64,000 nt of DNA from Streptococcus sp. 1643 (GTDB lineage: Bacteria; Bacillota; Bacilli; Lactobacillales; Streptococcaceae). The stretch lies in contig NZ_CP040231.1 of assembly GCF_006228325.1 (NCBI RefSeq), positions 631,001 through 695,000 of the forward strand, written 5' to 3'. Below the pieces are notes generated by a model that was not told the origin of the DNA, did not search any database, and worked only from the letters and a program-made list of their open reading frames with translations. Numbering within the stretch: the stretch's first letter is position 1; the number at the start of each line of letters is the position of its first letter. Positions 9,279-18,298 of the stretch are shown piece after piece. The translations under genes were made by a program, and so were the position numbers.

Positions 9279-10421
9279 ATGATCTACTTTGATAATTCGG
9301 CGACAACCAAGCCTTATCCTGAAGCACTAGAGACCTATATGCAGGTCGCTTCAAAAATTGTAGGAAATCCATCTAGTCTCCATCGTTTGGGCGACCAAGC
9401 AACACGAATTTTAGATGCTTCCCGGCAGCAAATTGCAGATTTGATTGGCAAGAAAAGTGATGAAATCTTCTTTACCTCTGGTGGAACAGAAGGGGATAAC
9501 TGGGTCATCAAGGGTGTGGCCTTTGAAAAAGCCCAGTTTGGCAAGCACATCATCGTGTCAGCTATTGAACATCCAGCAGTCAAGGAATCAGCCCTTTGGC
9601 TGAAAAGTCAAGGTTTTGAGATAGATTTTACTCCAGTTGATGAGAAAGGATTTGTGGATGTTGAAGCGTTAGCAGATTTGATACGTCCTGATACGACTCT
9701 CGTCTCCATTATGGCAGTTAACAACGAAATCGGCTCTATCCAGCCCATTGAGGCTATTTCGAAACTGTTAGAAGATAAGCCGACTATTTCCTTCCACGTT
9801 GATGCAGTTCAGGCACTTGCTAAGATTCCGACTGAAAAATACCTGACGGATCGGGTGGATTTTGCAACCTTTTCGAGCCATAAGTTTCATGGTGTGCGAG
9901 GAGTTGGCTTTGTCTATATCAAGTCTGGTAAGAAGATTACGCCTTTGTTGACTGGTGGTGGTCAGGAGCGAGACTATCGTTCGACAACTGAAAATGTAGC
10001 AGGGATTGCAGCGACAGCCAAAGCTCTTCGTTTGGTTATGGAAAAGTTAGATCTCTTTACTAGCAAGACAGGACAGATGAAGGCAGTCATTCGCCAAGCC
10101 CTTCTGGACTATCCAGACATTTTCGTCTTTTCGGATGAGGAAGACTTTGCCCCTCATATCCTGACTTTTGGGATTAAGGGGGTTCGTGGAGAAGTCATCG
10201 TTCATGCCTTTGAAGATTATGATATTTTCATTTCCACAACCTCTGCTTGTTCGTCCAAGGCAGGAAAACCCGCAGGGACCTTGATTGCCATGGGAGTGGA
10301 CAAGGATAAGGCCCAGTCAGCTGTTCGCCTAAGCCTAGACTTGGAAAATGATATGAGTCAAGTCGAGCAGTTTTTGACCAAGTTAAAATTAATTTACAAT
10401 CAAACTAGAAAAGTAAGATAG
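9279..10421 (+). CDS. Cysteine desulfurase (NifZ/IscS-like) partner of ThiI
   Basis: This PLP enzyme takes sulfur from cysteine to form an enzyme persulfide. The 380-residue class V aminotransferase fold shows EHPAV near 105, the PLP lysine in SSHKFHG (Lys202) and the persulfide cysteine in TSACSSKAG (Cys324). It ends 8 bases before thiI. By analogy with the nifZ-thiI pair of Bacillus, its sulfur is most likely passed to ThiI for 4-thiouridine in tRNA and possibly for thiazole synthesis. A general Fe-S cluster role is less likely from context. Confidence 0.92.
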   Translation: MIYFDNSATTKPYPEALETYMQVASKIVGNPSSLHRLGDQATRILDASRQQIADLIGKKSDEIFFTSGGTEGDNWVIKGVAFEKAQFGKHIIVSAIEHPAVKESALWLKSQGFEIDFTPVDEKGFVDVEALADLIRPDTTLVSIMAVNNEIGSIQPIEAISKLLEDKPTISFHVDAVQALAKIPTEKYLTDRVDFATFSSHKFHGVRGVGFVYIKSGKKITPLLTGGGQERDYRSTTENVAGIAATAKALRLVMEKLDLFTSKTGQMKAVIRQALLDYPDIFVFSDEEDFAPHILTFGIKGVRGEVIVHAFEDYDIFISTTSACSSKAGKPAGTLIAMGVDKDKAQSAVRLSLDLENDMSQVEQFLTKLKLIYNQTRKVR

Positions 10422-10429
10422 GAGCATTT

Positions 10430-11644
10430 ATGCAGTATTCAGAAATTATGATTCGATACGGAGAATTGTCAACCAAACACAAAAATCGTATGCGTTTCAT
10501 TAATAAACTTCGTAATAATATTTCAGACGTTTTGTCTATCTATCCTCAAGTTAAGGTAACCGCAGATCGCGACCGTGCCCACGCTTACCTCAATGGAGCA
10601 GATTACACAGCAGTTGCAGAATCGCTCAAACAAGTCTTTGGAATTCAAAATTTTTCTCCTGTGTATAAGATTGAAAAGTCAGTGGACGTTCTGAAGTCTG
10701 CTGTCCAAGAGATTATGAAGGAAATCTATAAGGAAGGGATGACCTTTAAAATCACTAGTAAGCGTAGCGACCACAACTTTGAACTCGACAGTCGTGAACT
10801 GAATCAAACTCTTGGTGGAGCTGTTTTCGAGGCTATTCCAAACGTGCAAGCTCAGATGAAAAATCCAGATATTAATCTTCAGGTTGAGATTCGTGAAGAG
10901 GCTGCCTATCTTTCCTATGAAACTTTTCGTGGAGCAGGAGGATTACCTGTGGGAAGTTCTGGTAAAGGTATGCTCATGTTGTCAGGAGGAATTGACTCAC
11001 CTGTAGCTGGTTATCTAGCTCTTAAACGAGGGGTAGATATTGAGGCGGTTCACTTTGCTAGCCCGCCATACACAAGTCCTGGTGCCCTCAAGAAAGCCCA
11101 CGATTTGACTCGGAAATTGACCAAGTTTGGGGGCAATATCCAGTTTATCGAGGTGCCTTTTACAGAGATTCAAGAGGAAATCAAGGCTAAAGCGCCAGAA
11201 GCCTACCTCATGACCTTGACCCGTCGTTTTATGATGCGGATTACCGACCGTATTCGTGAGATACGAAATGGTTTAATTATCATCAATGGAGAAAGTCTTG
11301 GTCAAGTAGCCAGCCAGACCTTGGAAAGCATGCAGACTATCAACGCTGTGACCAGCACACCAGTCATTCGTCCCGTGGTTACCATGGACAAGTTGGAAAT
11401 CATTGACATCGCGCAGGAAATCGATACCTTTGAAATTTCAATCCAGCCTTTTGAAGACTGCTGTACTATTTTTGCGCCTGACCGTCCTAAGACCAATCCT
11501 AAGATAGAGAATGCAGAGCAGTATGAAAAACGCATGGATGTTGAAGGATTGGTTGAGCGAGCAGTGGCAGGGATTATGATCACTAAGATCACACCTCAAG
11601 CTGAAAAAGATGCTGTCGATGAGTTAATTGATAATCTCCTCTAA
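10430..11644 (+). CDS. thiI: tRNA 4-thiouridine synthase ThiI
   Basis: ThiI adenylates U8 of tRNA and inserts sulfur. The 404 residues comprise an N-terminal ferredoxin-like region, a THUMP domain (about 60-165) and a PP-loop pyrophosphatase domain with SGGIDSP near 184. The C-terminal rhodanese domain of the E. coli enzyme is absent, as is usual in Firmicutes, so the persulfide must come directly from the desulfurase encoded just upstream. The RBS is TAGGAG. Confidence 0.96.
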   Translation: MQYSEIMIRYGELSTKHKNRMRFINKLRNNISDVLSIYPQVKVTADRDRAHAYLNGADYTAVAESLKQVFGIQNFSPVYKIEKSVDVLKSAVQEIMKEIYKEGMTFKITSKRSDHNFELDSRELNQTLGGAVFEAIPNVQAQMKNPDINLQVEIREEAAYLSYETFRGAGGLPVGSSGKGMLMLSGGIDSPVAGYLALKRGVDIEAVHFASPPYTSPGALKKAHDLTRKLTKFGGNIQFIEVPFTEIQEEIKAKAPEAYLMTLTRRFMMRITDRIREIRNGLIIINGESLGQVASQTLESMQTINAVTSTPVIRPVVTMDKLEIIDIAQEIDTFEISIQPFEDCCTIFAPDRPKTNPKIENAEQYEKRMDVEGLVERAVAGIMITKITPQAEKDAVDELIDNLL

Positions 11645-11677
11645 TCAGAAAAACCAGAAGAATTTAGAATATTAAAT

Positions 11678-11745
11678 GAAAAAAGTTAGTTATTTATCCT
11701 TAAAATGGACATTTACTGACTTTTTTTCTATTTTTATGGTATAAT
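11678..11745 (+). promoter_or_regulatory. thiI terminator followed by extended -10 promoter for the esterase cassette
   Basis: AAAAAAGTTAGT and ACTGACTTTTTT (11678-11727) pair as a terminator with a large loop. Immediately after it comes TGGTATAAT (11737-11745), an extended -10 element, 36 bases before the esterase ATG. Confidence 0.6.
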
Positions 11746-11780
11746 GAGATAAAATTTTGAATATAGAGAGTTTTCTGACA

Positions 11781-12605
11781 ATGAATCATTCCTACTTTTA
11801 CTTAAAAATGAAAGAACATAAACTCAAGGTTCCTTATACAGGAAAAGAGCGTCGTGTGCGTGTGCTTCTGCCTAAGGACTACGAGAAAGACACCGACCGT
11901 TTTTACCCAGTTGTTTACTTTCATGATGGGCAAAATGTCTTTTACAGTAAGGAGTCTTATATTGGACACTCTTGGAAGATTATTCCAGCTATTAAACGAA
12001 ATCCTGACATCAGTCGCATGATTGTCGTTGCTATAGATAATGACGGCATGGGGCGGATGAATGAGTATGCGGCTTGGAAGTTTCAAGAATCTCCTATCCC
12101 AGGCCAGCAGTTTGGCGGTAAGGGTGTGGAGTATGCCGAGTTTGTCATGGAGGTGGTCAAGCCTTTTATCGATGAGACCTACCGTACTAAAGCTGATCGG
12201 CAGCATACGGCTATGATTGGCTCTTCACTAGGAGGCAATATTACCCAGTTTATCGGACTAGAGTACCAAGACCGAATTGGTTGTCTAGGTGTCTTCTCAT
12301 CTGCTAACTGGCTTCACCAAGAAGCCTTTAACCGCTATATCGAGCGTAAGAAATTGTCGCCTGAACAGCGCATTTTCATCTATGTAGGAACAGAAGAAGC
12401 AGACGATACGGACAAGACCTTGATGGCTGGCAATATCAAGCAAGCCTATATCGACTCGTCGCTTCGTTATTACCGTGATTTGATTGCAGGTGGAGTACAC
12501 TTGGATAATCTTGTCTTGAAAGTTCAGTCTGGTGCTATCCATAGTGAAATACCTTGGTCGGAAAATTTACCAGACTGTCTCCGATTTTTTGCAGAGAAAT
12601 GGTAA
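11781..12605 (+). CDS. Alpha/beta hydrolase esterase (EstD/Fes-like)
   Basis: The 274-residue putative esterase has an N-terminal beta-rich segment, FHDGQNVF typical of esterase-D-like enzymes, and a nucleophile elbow GSSLGG. A C-terminal His in GAIHSE is a candidate third catalytic residue. There is no signal peptide, so it acts in the cytoplasm. I use the ATG at 11781 rather than the in-frame TTG at 11757; neither has a strong RBS. It is first in a three-gene cassette with a second esterase and an ATP-grasp enzyme. The substrate is unknown. Confidence 0.8.
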   Translation: MNHSYFYLKMKEHKLKVPYTGKERRVRVLLPKDYEKDTDRFYPVVYFHDGQNVFYSKESYIGHSWKIIPAIKRNPDISRMIVVAIDNDGMGRMNEYAAWKFQESPIPGQQFGGKGVEYAEFVMEVVKPFIDETYRTKADRQHTAMIGSSLGGNITQFIGLEYQDRIGCLGVFSSANWLHQEAFNRYIERKKLSPEQRIFIYVGTEEADDTDKTLMAGNIKQAYIDSSLRYYRDLIAGGVHLDNLVLKVQSGAIHSEIPWSENLPDCLRFFAEKW

Positions 12606-12625
12606 GTTAAGAAAGGAGAAAGCCA

Positions 12626-13366
12626 ATGCATATTGAAAACCTCAGCCACTGGAGTGGTCACCTCAACCGTGAAATGTACCTTAACCGTTATGGACACGCT
12701 GGGATTCCAGTTGTTGTTTTTGCTTCATCTGGTGGTAGTCACAACGAATACTATGATTTTGGCATGATTGACGCCTGTGCTTCCTTTATCGAGGAAGGGC
12801 GAGTGCAGTTCTTTACTCTCTCCAGTGTTGACAGTGAGAGCTGGCTGGCTACTTGGAAAAATGGTCATGACCAGGCGGAGATGCACCGCGCCTACGAACG
12901 CTATGTGATTGAGGAGGCCATTCCTTTTATCAAGCACAAGACAGGTTGGTTTGATGGCATGATGACGACAGGTTGCTCGATGGGGGCCTATCATGCACTC
13001 AATTTCTTTCTTCAGCATCCAGATGTCTTTACCAAGGTGATTGCCCTCAGTGGTGTTTACGACGCACGTTTCTTCGTTGGCGATTACTACAATGACGATG
13101 CAATTTACCAAAACTCACCTGTAGATTATATCTGGAATCAAAACGACGGATGGTTTATCGATCGTTACCGTCAGGCGGAGATTGTCGTCTGTACGGGTCT
13201 CGGTGCTTGGGAACAAGATGGTCTGCCATCCTTCTACAAGCTTAAAGAAGCCTTTGACCAGAAACAAATTCCAGCCTGGTTTGCTGAATGGGGACACGAT
13301 GTCGCTCACGACTGGGAATGGTGGCGTAAACAAATGCCCTATTTTCTTGGACACCTGTATCTATAA
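12626..13366 (+). CDS. Alpha/beta hydrolase, putative esterase
   Basis: The 246-residue product has an oxyanion-type loop in ASSGGS near residue 35, the nucleophile elbow GCSMGAYHA near 117-125, and a C-terminal histidine in WGHDVAHDW. It belongs to the esterase (EstD/YbbA-like) superfamily but is clearly diverged from the upstream paralog. The RBS AAGAAAGGAG lies 20 bases after the first esterase stop and 12 bases separate it from the ATP-grasp gene, so the three genes are very likely co-transcribed. No function is established. Confidence 0.78.
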   Translation: MHIENLSHWSGHLNREMYLNRYGHAGIPVVVFASSGGSHNEYYDFGMIDACASFIEEGRVQFFTLSSVDSESWLATWKNGHDQAEMHRAYERYVIEEAIPFIKHKTGWFDGMMTTGCSMGAYHALNFFLQHPDVFTKVIALSGVYDARFFVGDYYNDDAIYQNSPVDYIWNQNDGWFIDRYRQAEIVVCTGLGAWEQDGLPSFYKLKEAFDQKQIPAWFAEWGHDVAHDWEWWRKQMPYFLGHLYL

Positions 13367-13378
13367 AAGGAGTTGCCT

Positions 13379-14545
13379 ATGAATTACCTTGTTATTTCTC
13401 CCTACTATCCGCAAAACTTCCAACAGTTTACAATCGAGCTAGCCAATAAAGGCATTACAGTCTTGGGGATTGGTCAAGAACCTTACGAACAACTAGATGA
13501 ACCTTTGCGCAATAGCCTGACCGAGTATTTCCGTGTGGACAATCTTGAGAACATAGACGAAGTCAAGCGTGCTGTTGCCTTTCTGTTCTACAAGCATGGA
13601 CCAATCGACCGCATCGAGTCCCACAATGAATACTGGCTTGAGCTGGATGCAGCACTTCGTGAGCAATTCAATGTTTTTGGTGCCAAACCAGAGGATCTCA
13701 AAAAGACCAAGTTTAAGTCTGAGATGAAGAAACTTTTCAAAAAAGCAGGTGTCCCTGTGGTACCTGGAGCTGTTATCCATACGGAAGCAGATGTGGATAA
13801 AGCAGTGAACGAAATCGGTCTACCAATGATTGCCAAACCTGACAATGGAGTGGGAGCGGCAGCAACCTTTAAGCTTGAGACAGAAGACGATGTAAATCAC
13901 TTTAAGGCTGAATGGGACCATTCAACCGTGTATTTCTTTGAGAAATTTGTCACTTCTAGCGAAATCTGTACTTTTGACGGACTTGTGGACAAGGATGGCA
14001 ACATCGTCTTTTCAACGACTTTCGATTATGCCCATACACCACTTGATCTGATGATTTATAAGATGGACAATTCCTACTATGTGCTCAAGGATATGGATCC
14101 CAAACTGCGTAAGTATGGCGAGGCCATTGTCAAGGAATTTGGTATGAAAGAGCGCTTTTTCCATATCGAGTTTTTCCGTGACGGGGACGACTACATTGCC
14201 ATTGAGTACAATAACCGTCCTGCAGGTGGCTTTACCATTGATGTGTATAACTTCGCTCACTCCTTGGATCTCTACCGAGGTTATGCGGCGATTGTTGCAG
14301 GTGAAGAGTTCCCAGCATCAGAGTTTGAACCACAATACTGTTTAGCTACATCACGTCGTGCCAATGCAAATTATGTCTATTCAGAAGAGAACCTTCTTGC
14401 TAAGTACAGCCAGCAATTCAAGGTCAAAAAAATCATGCCAGCAGCCTTTGCAGAGCTACAAGGGGACTACCTTTATATGTTGACCACTCCGAGTCGCCAA
14501 GAGATGGAGCAGATGATTGCAGATTTTGGTCAACGTCAAGAATAA
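13379..14545 (+). CDS. ATP-grasp family ligase (CarB-like fold), unknown substrate
   Basis: The 388-residue protein has an N-terminal pre-ATP domain (about 1-110) and an ATP-grasp domain (about 115-310). The ATP-grasp domain shows PMIAKPDNGVGA for nucleotide binding and IEYNNRPAGG for metal binding. Such enzymes join a carboxylate to an amine or thiol through an acyl-phosphate. Annotation pipelines often call it 'carbamoyl phosphate synthase-like', but it is one module long and not a CarB. Start at ATG 13379, 6 bases after AAAGGAG; the TTG at 13373 overlaps the RBS. Two esterases upstream suggest coupled ligation and hydrolysis of the same metabolite (inference). Confidence 0.82.
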   Translation: MNYLVISPYYPQNFQQFTIELANKGITVLGIGQEPYEQLDEPLRNSLTEYFRVDNLENIDEVKRAVAFLFYKHGPIDRIESHNEYWLELDAALREQFNVFGAKPEDLKKTKFKSEMKKLFKKAGVPVVPGAVIHTEADVDKAVNEIGLPMIAKPDNGVGAAATFKLETEDDVNHFKAEWDHSTVYFFEKFVTSSEICTFDGLVDKDGNIVFSTTFDYAHTPLDLMIYKMDNSYYVLKDMDPKLRKYGEAIVKEFGMKERFFHIEFFRDGDDYIAIEYNNRPAGGFTIDVYNFAHSLDLYRGYAAIVAGEEFPASEFEPQYCLATSRRANANYVYSEENLLAKYSQQFKVKKIMPAAFAELQGDYLYMLTTPSRQEMEQMIADFGQRQE

Positions 14546-14550
14546 CGATT

Positions 14551-14585
14551 AGGACAAAAGGAGTTTGACTTCTTTTGTCCTTTTC
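14551..14585 (+). terminator. Terminator of the esterase/ATP-grasp cassette
   Basis: GGACAAAAG pairs with CTTTTGTCC across a short loop and is followed by TTTTC. Confidence 0.75.
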
Positions 14586-14599
14586 TTAAAGATAAGTTA

Positions 14600-14665
14600 A
14601 ATAAAGCGTTTTCCATAGATTCTTTTAGAAAAGATATTGCTAAAAGGCCTAAAAATTGATAGAAT
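14600..14665 (+). promoter_or_regulatory. Promoter of the aquaglyceroporin gene with a weak cre-like site
   Basis: TTGCTA (14637-14642) and TAGAAT (14660-14665) are 17 bases apart. TAAAGCGTTTTC around 14602-14613 resembles a CcpA cre core but lacks the G of the TGAAA arm, so catabolite control is only a suggestion. Confidence 0.5.
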
Positions 14666-14702
14666 AAGGATTGTCTAAAAAAATTTAAGGAGAATCTATC
14701 AA

Positions 14703-15572
14703 ATGGATTTTACATGGGCTATTAAATATGCCACAGAATTCTTGGGAACTGCTATTTTGATCATTCTTGGTAATGGTGCAGTTGCTAACGTTGAACTTAA
14801 AGGTACGAAAGGTCACCAAAGTGGCTGGCTCGTTATCGCGGTTGGTTACGGTATGGGGGTTATGATCCCAGCCTTGATGTTTGGTAACGTATCTGGTAAC
14901 CACATCAACCCAGCTTTCACTCTTGGACTTGCTGTTAGTGGTCTTTTCTCTTGGGATCAAGTTCCATTTTACATCCTAGCACAAGTTTTGGGAGCAATCT
15001 TCGGTCAAGCTTTGGTTGTAGCGACTCACCGTCCTTACTACTTGAAGACAGAGAACCCTAACAATATCTTGGGTACCTTCTCAACAATTTCAAGCATTGA
15101 CCACGGTACAAAAGAATCACGTTTTGCAGCTACTGTTAACGGCTTCCTCAATGAGTTTGTAGGTTCATTTGTTCTTTTCTTTGCAGCACTTGGTTTGACT
15201 AAAAACTTCTTTGGTGCAGAGGTTCTTCAATACATGAAACAAATGGCTACTCAAGCTGGACAAACTGTTGATTTAAGTGAATTGGCAGTGAAAGCTCAAG
15301 TAGCTCCACATACAGCTGCTGGGATCTCAGTTGCGCACTTGGCACTTGGTTTCCTAGTAATGGCCTTGGTAACTTCACTTGGTGGACCTACTGGTCCTGG
15401 TTTGAACCCAGCTCGTGACTTTGGACCTCGTCTTCTTCACGAACTCCTTCCAAAATCAGTTCTTGGTCAACACAAGGGTGATTCAAAATGGTGGTATGCA
15501 TGGGTTCCAGTTGTAGCTCCAATTGCAGCGGGTATTGCGGCAGTAGCACTATTCAAACTACTTTACCTATAA
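14703..15572 (+). CDS. gla: Aquaglyceroporin / glycerol facilitator (Gla-like)
   Basis: This MIP-family channel passes water, glycerol or related small solutes. Both half-helix motifs are present: NPA in NHINPAF near residue 66 and GLNPARDFGPR near 237, where the trailing D is a mark of glycerol-conducting members. At 289 residues it is longer than GlpF and equal to lactococcal Gla, with an extended loop of about 60 residues around 100-165. It is monocistronic, with its own promoter and terminator. Not glpF of a glycerol kinase operon: no glpK/glpO is adjacent. Confidence 0.88.
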   Translation: MDFTWAIKYATEFLGTAILIILGNGAVANVELKGTKGHQSGWLVIAVGYGMGVMIPALMFGNVSGNHINPAFTLGLAVSGLFSWDQVPFYILAQVLGAIFGQALVVATHRPYYLKTENPNNILGTFSTISSIDHGTKESRFAATVNGFLNEFVGSFVLFFAALGLTKNFFGAEVLQYMKQMATQAGQTVDLSELAVKAQVAPHTAAGISVAHLALGFLVMALVTSLGGPTGPGLNPARDFGPRLLHELLPKSVLGQHKGDSKWWYAWVPVVAPIAAGIAAVALFKLLYL

Positions 15573-15578
15573 GAAATG

Positions 15579-15603
15579 AAACTGGGGAATCCCAGTTTTT
15601 TTC
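15579..15603 (+). terminator. Terminator after the aquaglyceroporin gene
   Basis: AAACTGGG and CCCAGTTT form the stem with a GAAT loop, followed by a T-run. Confidence 0.9.
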
Positions 15604-15682
15604 TTGTAAAATTTCTAAATAAAATAGATATGGCTTGTAAAATATTCGAAAATCCTTTAAAATAAAAGAGTTGGAGGAATAT

Positions 15683-16408
15683 ATGAATGTGAATGAGATT
15701 GTTCGGATCGTTCCGACTTTGAAAGTTAATAATCGAAAATTAAATGAAAAATTTTACATTGAAACCCTGGGGATGAAACCTTTGCTGGAAGAGTCTGCCT
15801 TTATTTCTCTAGGTGATCAGACAGCTACGGAGAGATTGATTTTAGAAGAGGCTCCAAGCATGCGAACACGCAAAGTTGAAGGACTTAAGAAGCTAGCTAG
15901 ACTCTTGATAAAGGTTGAGAATCCTTCTGAAATTGAAGCTCTTCTTTCTCAGATGAAGTCTCTTCCTCGTCTATTTAAAGGAAACCGTGGGTATGCTTTT
16001 GAGATTGTTTCTCCTGAAGAGGATGTGATCCTTGTTCATGCAGAAGATGATATAAGAGATTTGGTTCCACTGGAAACTGTTCCTGAATTTTATTCAAATA
16101 CAAGTATAAAATACGTGAGCCAATTTGAGGTTTCTACGGAGTTGCATTTGCCTGAGGGGACAGAGAGTTTACTTGATCCTGAAGGAGTAGCGCCAGCAAT
16201 TACCTTTACTAAAGGGCAAGGGCCAGATTTGGCTGTTGAAAACAATGTCACTTGGGACCTGACGATGTTGAAATTTTTAGTAAGAAATTTTGATCTAACC
16301 AGTCTTCGTCAGAAATTTGAAAAGACAGGCTACTTTGTCCCTAAGTCTGAAAAATTCTTCCTTGGTAAAGATACCAATAACATTGAATTGTGGTTTGAAG
16401 AAGCATGA
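15683..16408 (+). CDS. cppA: CppA family protein (glyoxalase/VOC fold)
   Basis: CppA was named as a putative C3-degrading proteinase of pneumococcus, but the sequence looks like a vicinal-oxygen-chelate (glyoxalase-like) fold: IVRIVPTLKVNNRKLNEKFY at the N-terminus, then paired beta-alpha-beta modules. The protein has 241 residues and no signal peptide, so the extracellular protease role is doubtful. The ATG at 15683 is preceded by GGAGG; the in-frame TTG at 15671 is inside the RBS. Its stop overlaps the next gene by 4 bases. Confidence 0.85.
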   Translation: MNVNEIVRIVPTLKVNNRKLNEKFYIETLGMKPLLEESAFISLGDQTATERLILEEAPSMRTRKVEGLKKLARLLIKVENPSEIEALLSQMKSLPRLFKGNRGYAFEIVSPEEDVILVHAEDDIRDLVPLETVPEFYSNTSIKYVSQFEVSTELHLPEGTESLLDPEGVAPAITFTKGQGPDLAVENNVTWDLTMLKFLVRNFDLTSLRQKFEKTGYFVPKSEKFFLGKDTNNIELWFEEA

Positions 16409-17340
16409 AGTTGGAAAAAATTCTAAGAAAAATAGAAAATCAAATCGAGGCAGGGATTTATCCCGGGGCCTCTTTTGCGTATTATAAGGATGGTGAATGG
16501 AAAGAGTCTTATCTAGGATTGAGTGATTCAGAACGAGACTTGAAGACAGAAAGCGGTTTGGTTTATGATCTAGCCAGTGTGAGTAAGGTCGTGGGAGTGG
16601 GGACGGTTTTTACCTTCTTGTGGCAGCAGGGCAAATTAGATATTGATCGACCGGTGACGGATTTTTTACCGGAGTGTGATTATCCTGATATCACTATACG
16701 GCAGCTTCTGACCCATGCTACAGATTTAGACCCCTTCATTCCCAACCGTGACAAGTTAAGTGCAGAGGAATTGAGAGAAGCCATGTTTCACCTCAACAGA
16801 CGAAGTCAGCCTGCTTTTCTATACTCAGACGTTCACTTTTTACTCTTGGGCTTTCTTTTGGAAAAAATCTTTGACCAAGACTTGGATCAGATTATAGAAG
16901 AACAAGTTTTGAAACCATGGGGAATGATGGGAACCAAGTTCGGCCCCGTTGAGCAAGCTGTACCAACAGTGAGAGGAGTAGAGGCCGGAAACATTCATGA
17001 TCCCAAAGCCCGTCTATTAGGGAAACACGCAGGAAGTGCTGGTTTGTTTTCGACTGTTAAGGATTTGCAGATCTTCCTGGAACATTACTTGAAAGATGAT
17101 TTTGCTGCAGAATTGAGCCGAAATTTTTCTCCTTTAGATGATAAGGAGCGTTCCCTAGCCTGGAATCTGGAAGGAGCTTGGCTCGACCATACGGGATATA
17201 CAGGTACCTTCATCATGTGGAATCGGGATAAGCAGGAGGCGGCTATCTTTTTATCCAATCGAACGTATGAGAAGGATGAGCGTGCCCAGTGGATAGTCGA
17301 TCGAAACCAAGTCATGGAAATGATTCGTCAAGGGGAGTAG
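16405..17340 (+). CDS. Class C beta-lactamase-like serine hydrolase
   Basis: The 311-residue product carries the SxxK catalytic motif as SVSK near residue 59 and a YSD motif (YxN position) near 142. The third KTG-type motif appears replaced by HTG in HTGYTGT near 271. No signal peptide or membrane anchor is visible, so it is probably a cytoplasmic esterase or amidase rather than a penicillin-binding protein. It overlaps cppA by 4 bases and is followed 8 bases later by the DMT transporter, forming a three-gene operon. Confidence 0.85.
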   Translation: MKLEKILRKIENQIEAGIYPGASFAYYKDGEWKESYLGLSDSERDLKTESGLVYDLASVSKVVGVGTVFTFLWQQGKLDIDRPVTDFLPECDYPDITIRQLLTHATDLDPFIPNRDKLSAEELREAMFHLNRRSQPAFLYSDVHFLLLGFLLEKIFDQDLDQIIEEQVLKPWGMMGTKFGPVEQAVPTVRGVEAGNIHDPKARLLGKHAGSAGLFSTVKDLQIFLEHYLKDDFAAELSRNFSPLDDKERSLAWNLEGAWLDHTGYTGTFIMWNRDKQEAAIFLSNRTYEKDERAQWIVDRNQVMEMIRQGE

Positions 17341-17348
17341 GGAGAAGC

Positions 17349-18254
17349 ATGTCAAAAACCGTAAAAGGAACCCTGTATACAGTAGTGGCAGGGATTGCTT
17401 GGGGCTTGTCTGGAACCAGTGGTCAATACCTGATGGTACACGGGATTTCCGCTCTAGTCTTGACTAATTTGCGACTTATCATTGCAGGCTTGGCACTGGT
17501 GTTCTTATCCTATACGACTTCAAAGGATAAACTCTATGCTTTTTTAAAAGACAGAAAAAGTCTTTTATCTCTGCTGTTATTTGCCTTGTTCGGGCTTTTC
17601 TTAAACCAGTTCGCCTATCTTTCTGCCATTCAGGAAACCAATGCTGGGACGGCGACAGTTCTCCAGTATGTATGCCCAGTTGGGATCTTGGTTTATACTT
17701 GTATCAAGGACAAGGTGGCGCCTACTCTGGCTGAGATTATTTCAATTGGTTTAGCAATTGGAGGAACGTTTCTTATCGTGACACATGGGGAACTTGACCA
17801 GTTGTCTGTCACACCTGCTGGACTTTTCTGGGGCCTCTTTTCAGCCTTGACCTATGCTCTCTATATTATCCTTCCCATCGCTTTGATTAAGAAGTGGGGC
17901 AGTATTTTGGTGATTGGTGTCGGGATGGTTATTTCTGGTGTGGTGGCTCTTCCCTTCACAGGAGTCTTACAGGCCAGCATACCGACTAGCCTAGATTTTC
18001 TCTTTGCATTTGCTGGGATTATCATCATCGGAACGGTTTTTGCCTATACAGCTTTCCTAAAAGGAGCTAGTCTGATAGGCCCTGTTAAGTCTAGTTTATT
18101 GGCTTCCATAGAGCCAATTTCAGCCGTTTTCTTTGCCTTTTTAATTATGAAGGAGCAATTCTATGCGATTGATTTTGTCGGTATGGCCATGATTTTACTA
18201 GCCGTGACCATTATTTCATTGAAAGATTTACTGCTGGAGATAAAGAGTAAGTAA
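17349..18254 (+). CDS. DMT-superfamily (EamA) transporter
   Basis: The 301-residue membrane protein has ten predicted helices in two EamA repeats, with the typical GIAWGLSGT near the N-terminus and EPISAVFFAF near residue 260. Such carriers export or exchange metabolites such as amino acids; the substrate cannot be read from sequence. Start at ATG 17349, preceded by GGGAG; the longer in-frame reading would begin inside the upstream gene. Confidence 0.85.
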   Translation: MSKTVKGTLYTVVAGIAWGLSGTSGQYLMVHGISALVLTNLRLIIAGLALVFLSYTTSKDKLYAFLKDRKSLLSLLLFALFGLFLNQFAYLSAIQETNAGTATVLQYVCPVGILVYTCIKDKVAPTLAEIISIGLAIGGTFLIVTHGELDQLSVTPAGLFWGLFSALTYALYIILPIALIKKWGSILVIGVGMVISGVVALPFTGVLQASIPTSLDFLFAFAGIIIIGTVFAYTAFLKGASLIGPVKSSLLASIEPISAVFFAFLIMKEQFYAIDFVGMAMILLAVTIISLKDLLLEIKSK

Positions 18255-18258
18255 TTAA

Positions 18259-18284
18259 AAAATCCACTCAATCGAGTGGATTTT
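18259..18284. terminator. Bidirectional terminator between convergent transporter genes
   Basis: AAAATCCACTC, loop AATC, GAGTGGATTTT: a symmetric stem with A and T tails that can end transcription from both sides. Confidence 0.9.
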
Positions 18285-18298
18285 GTGTGTATAGATTA

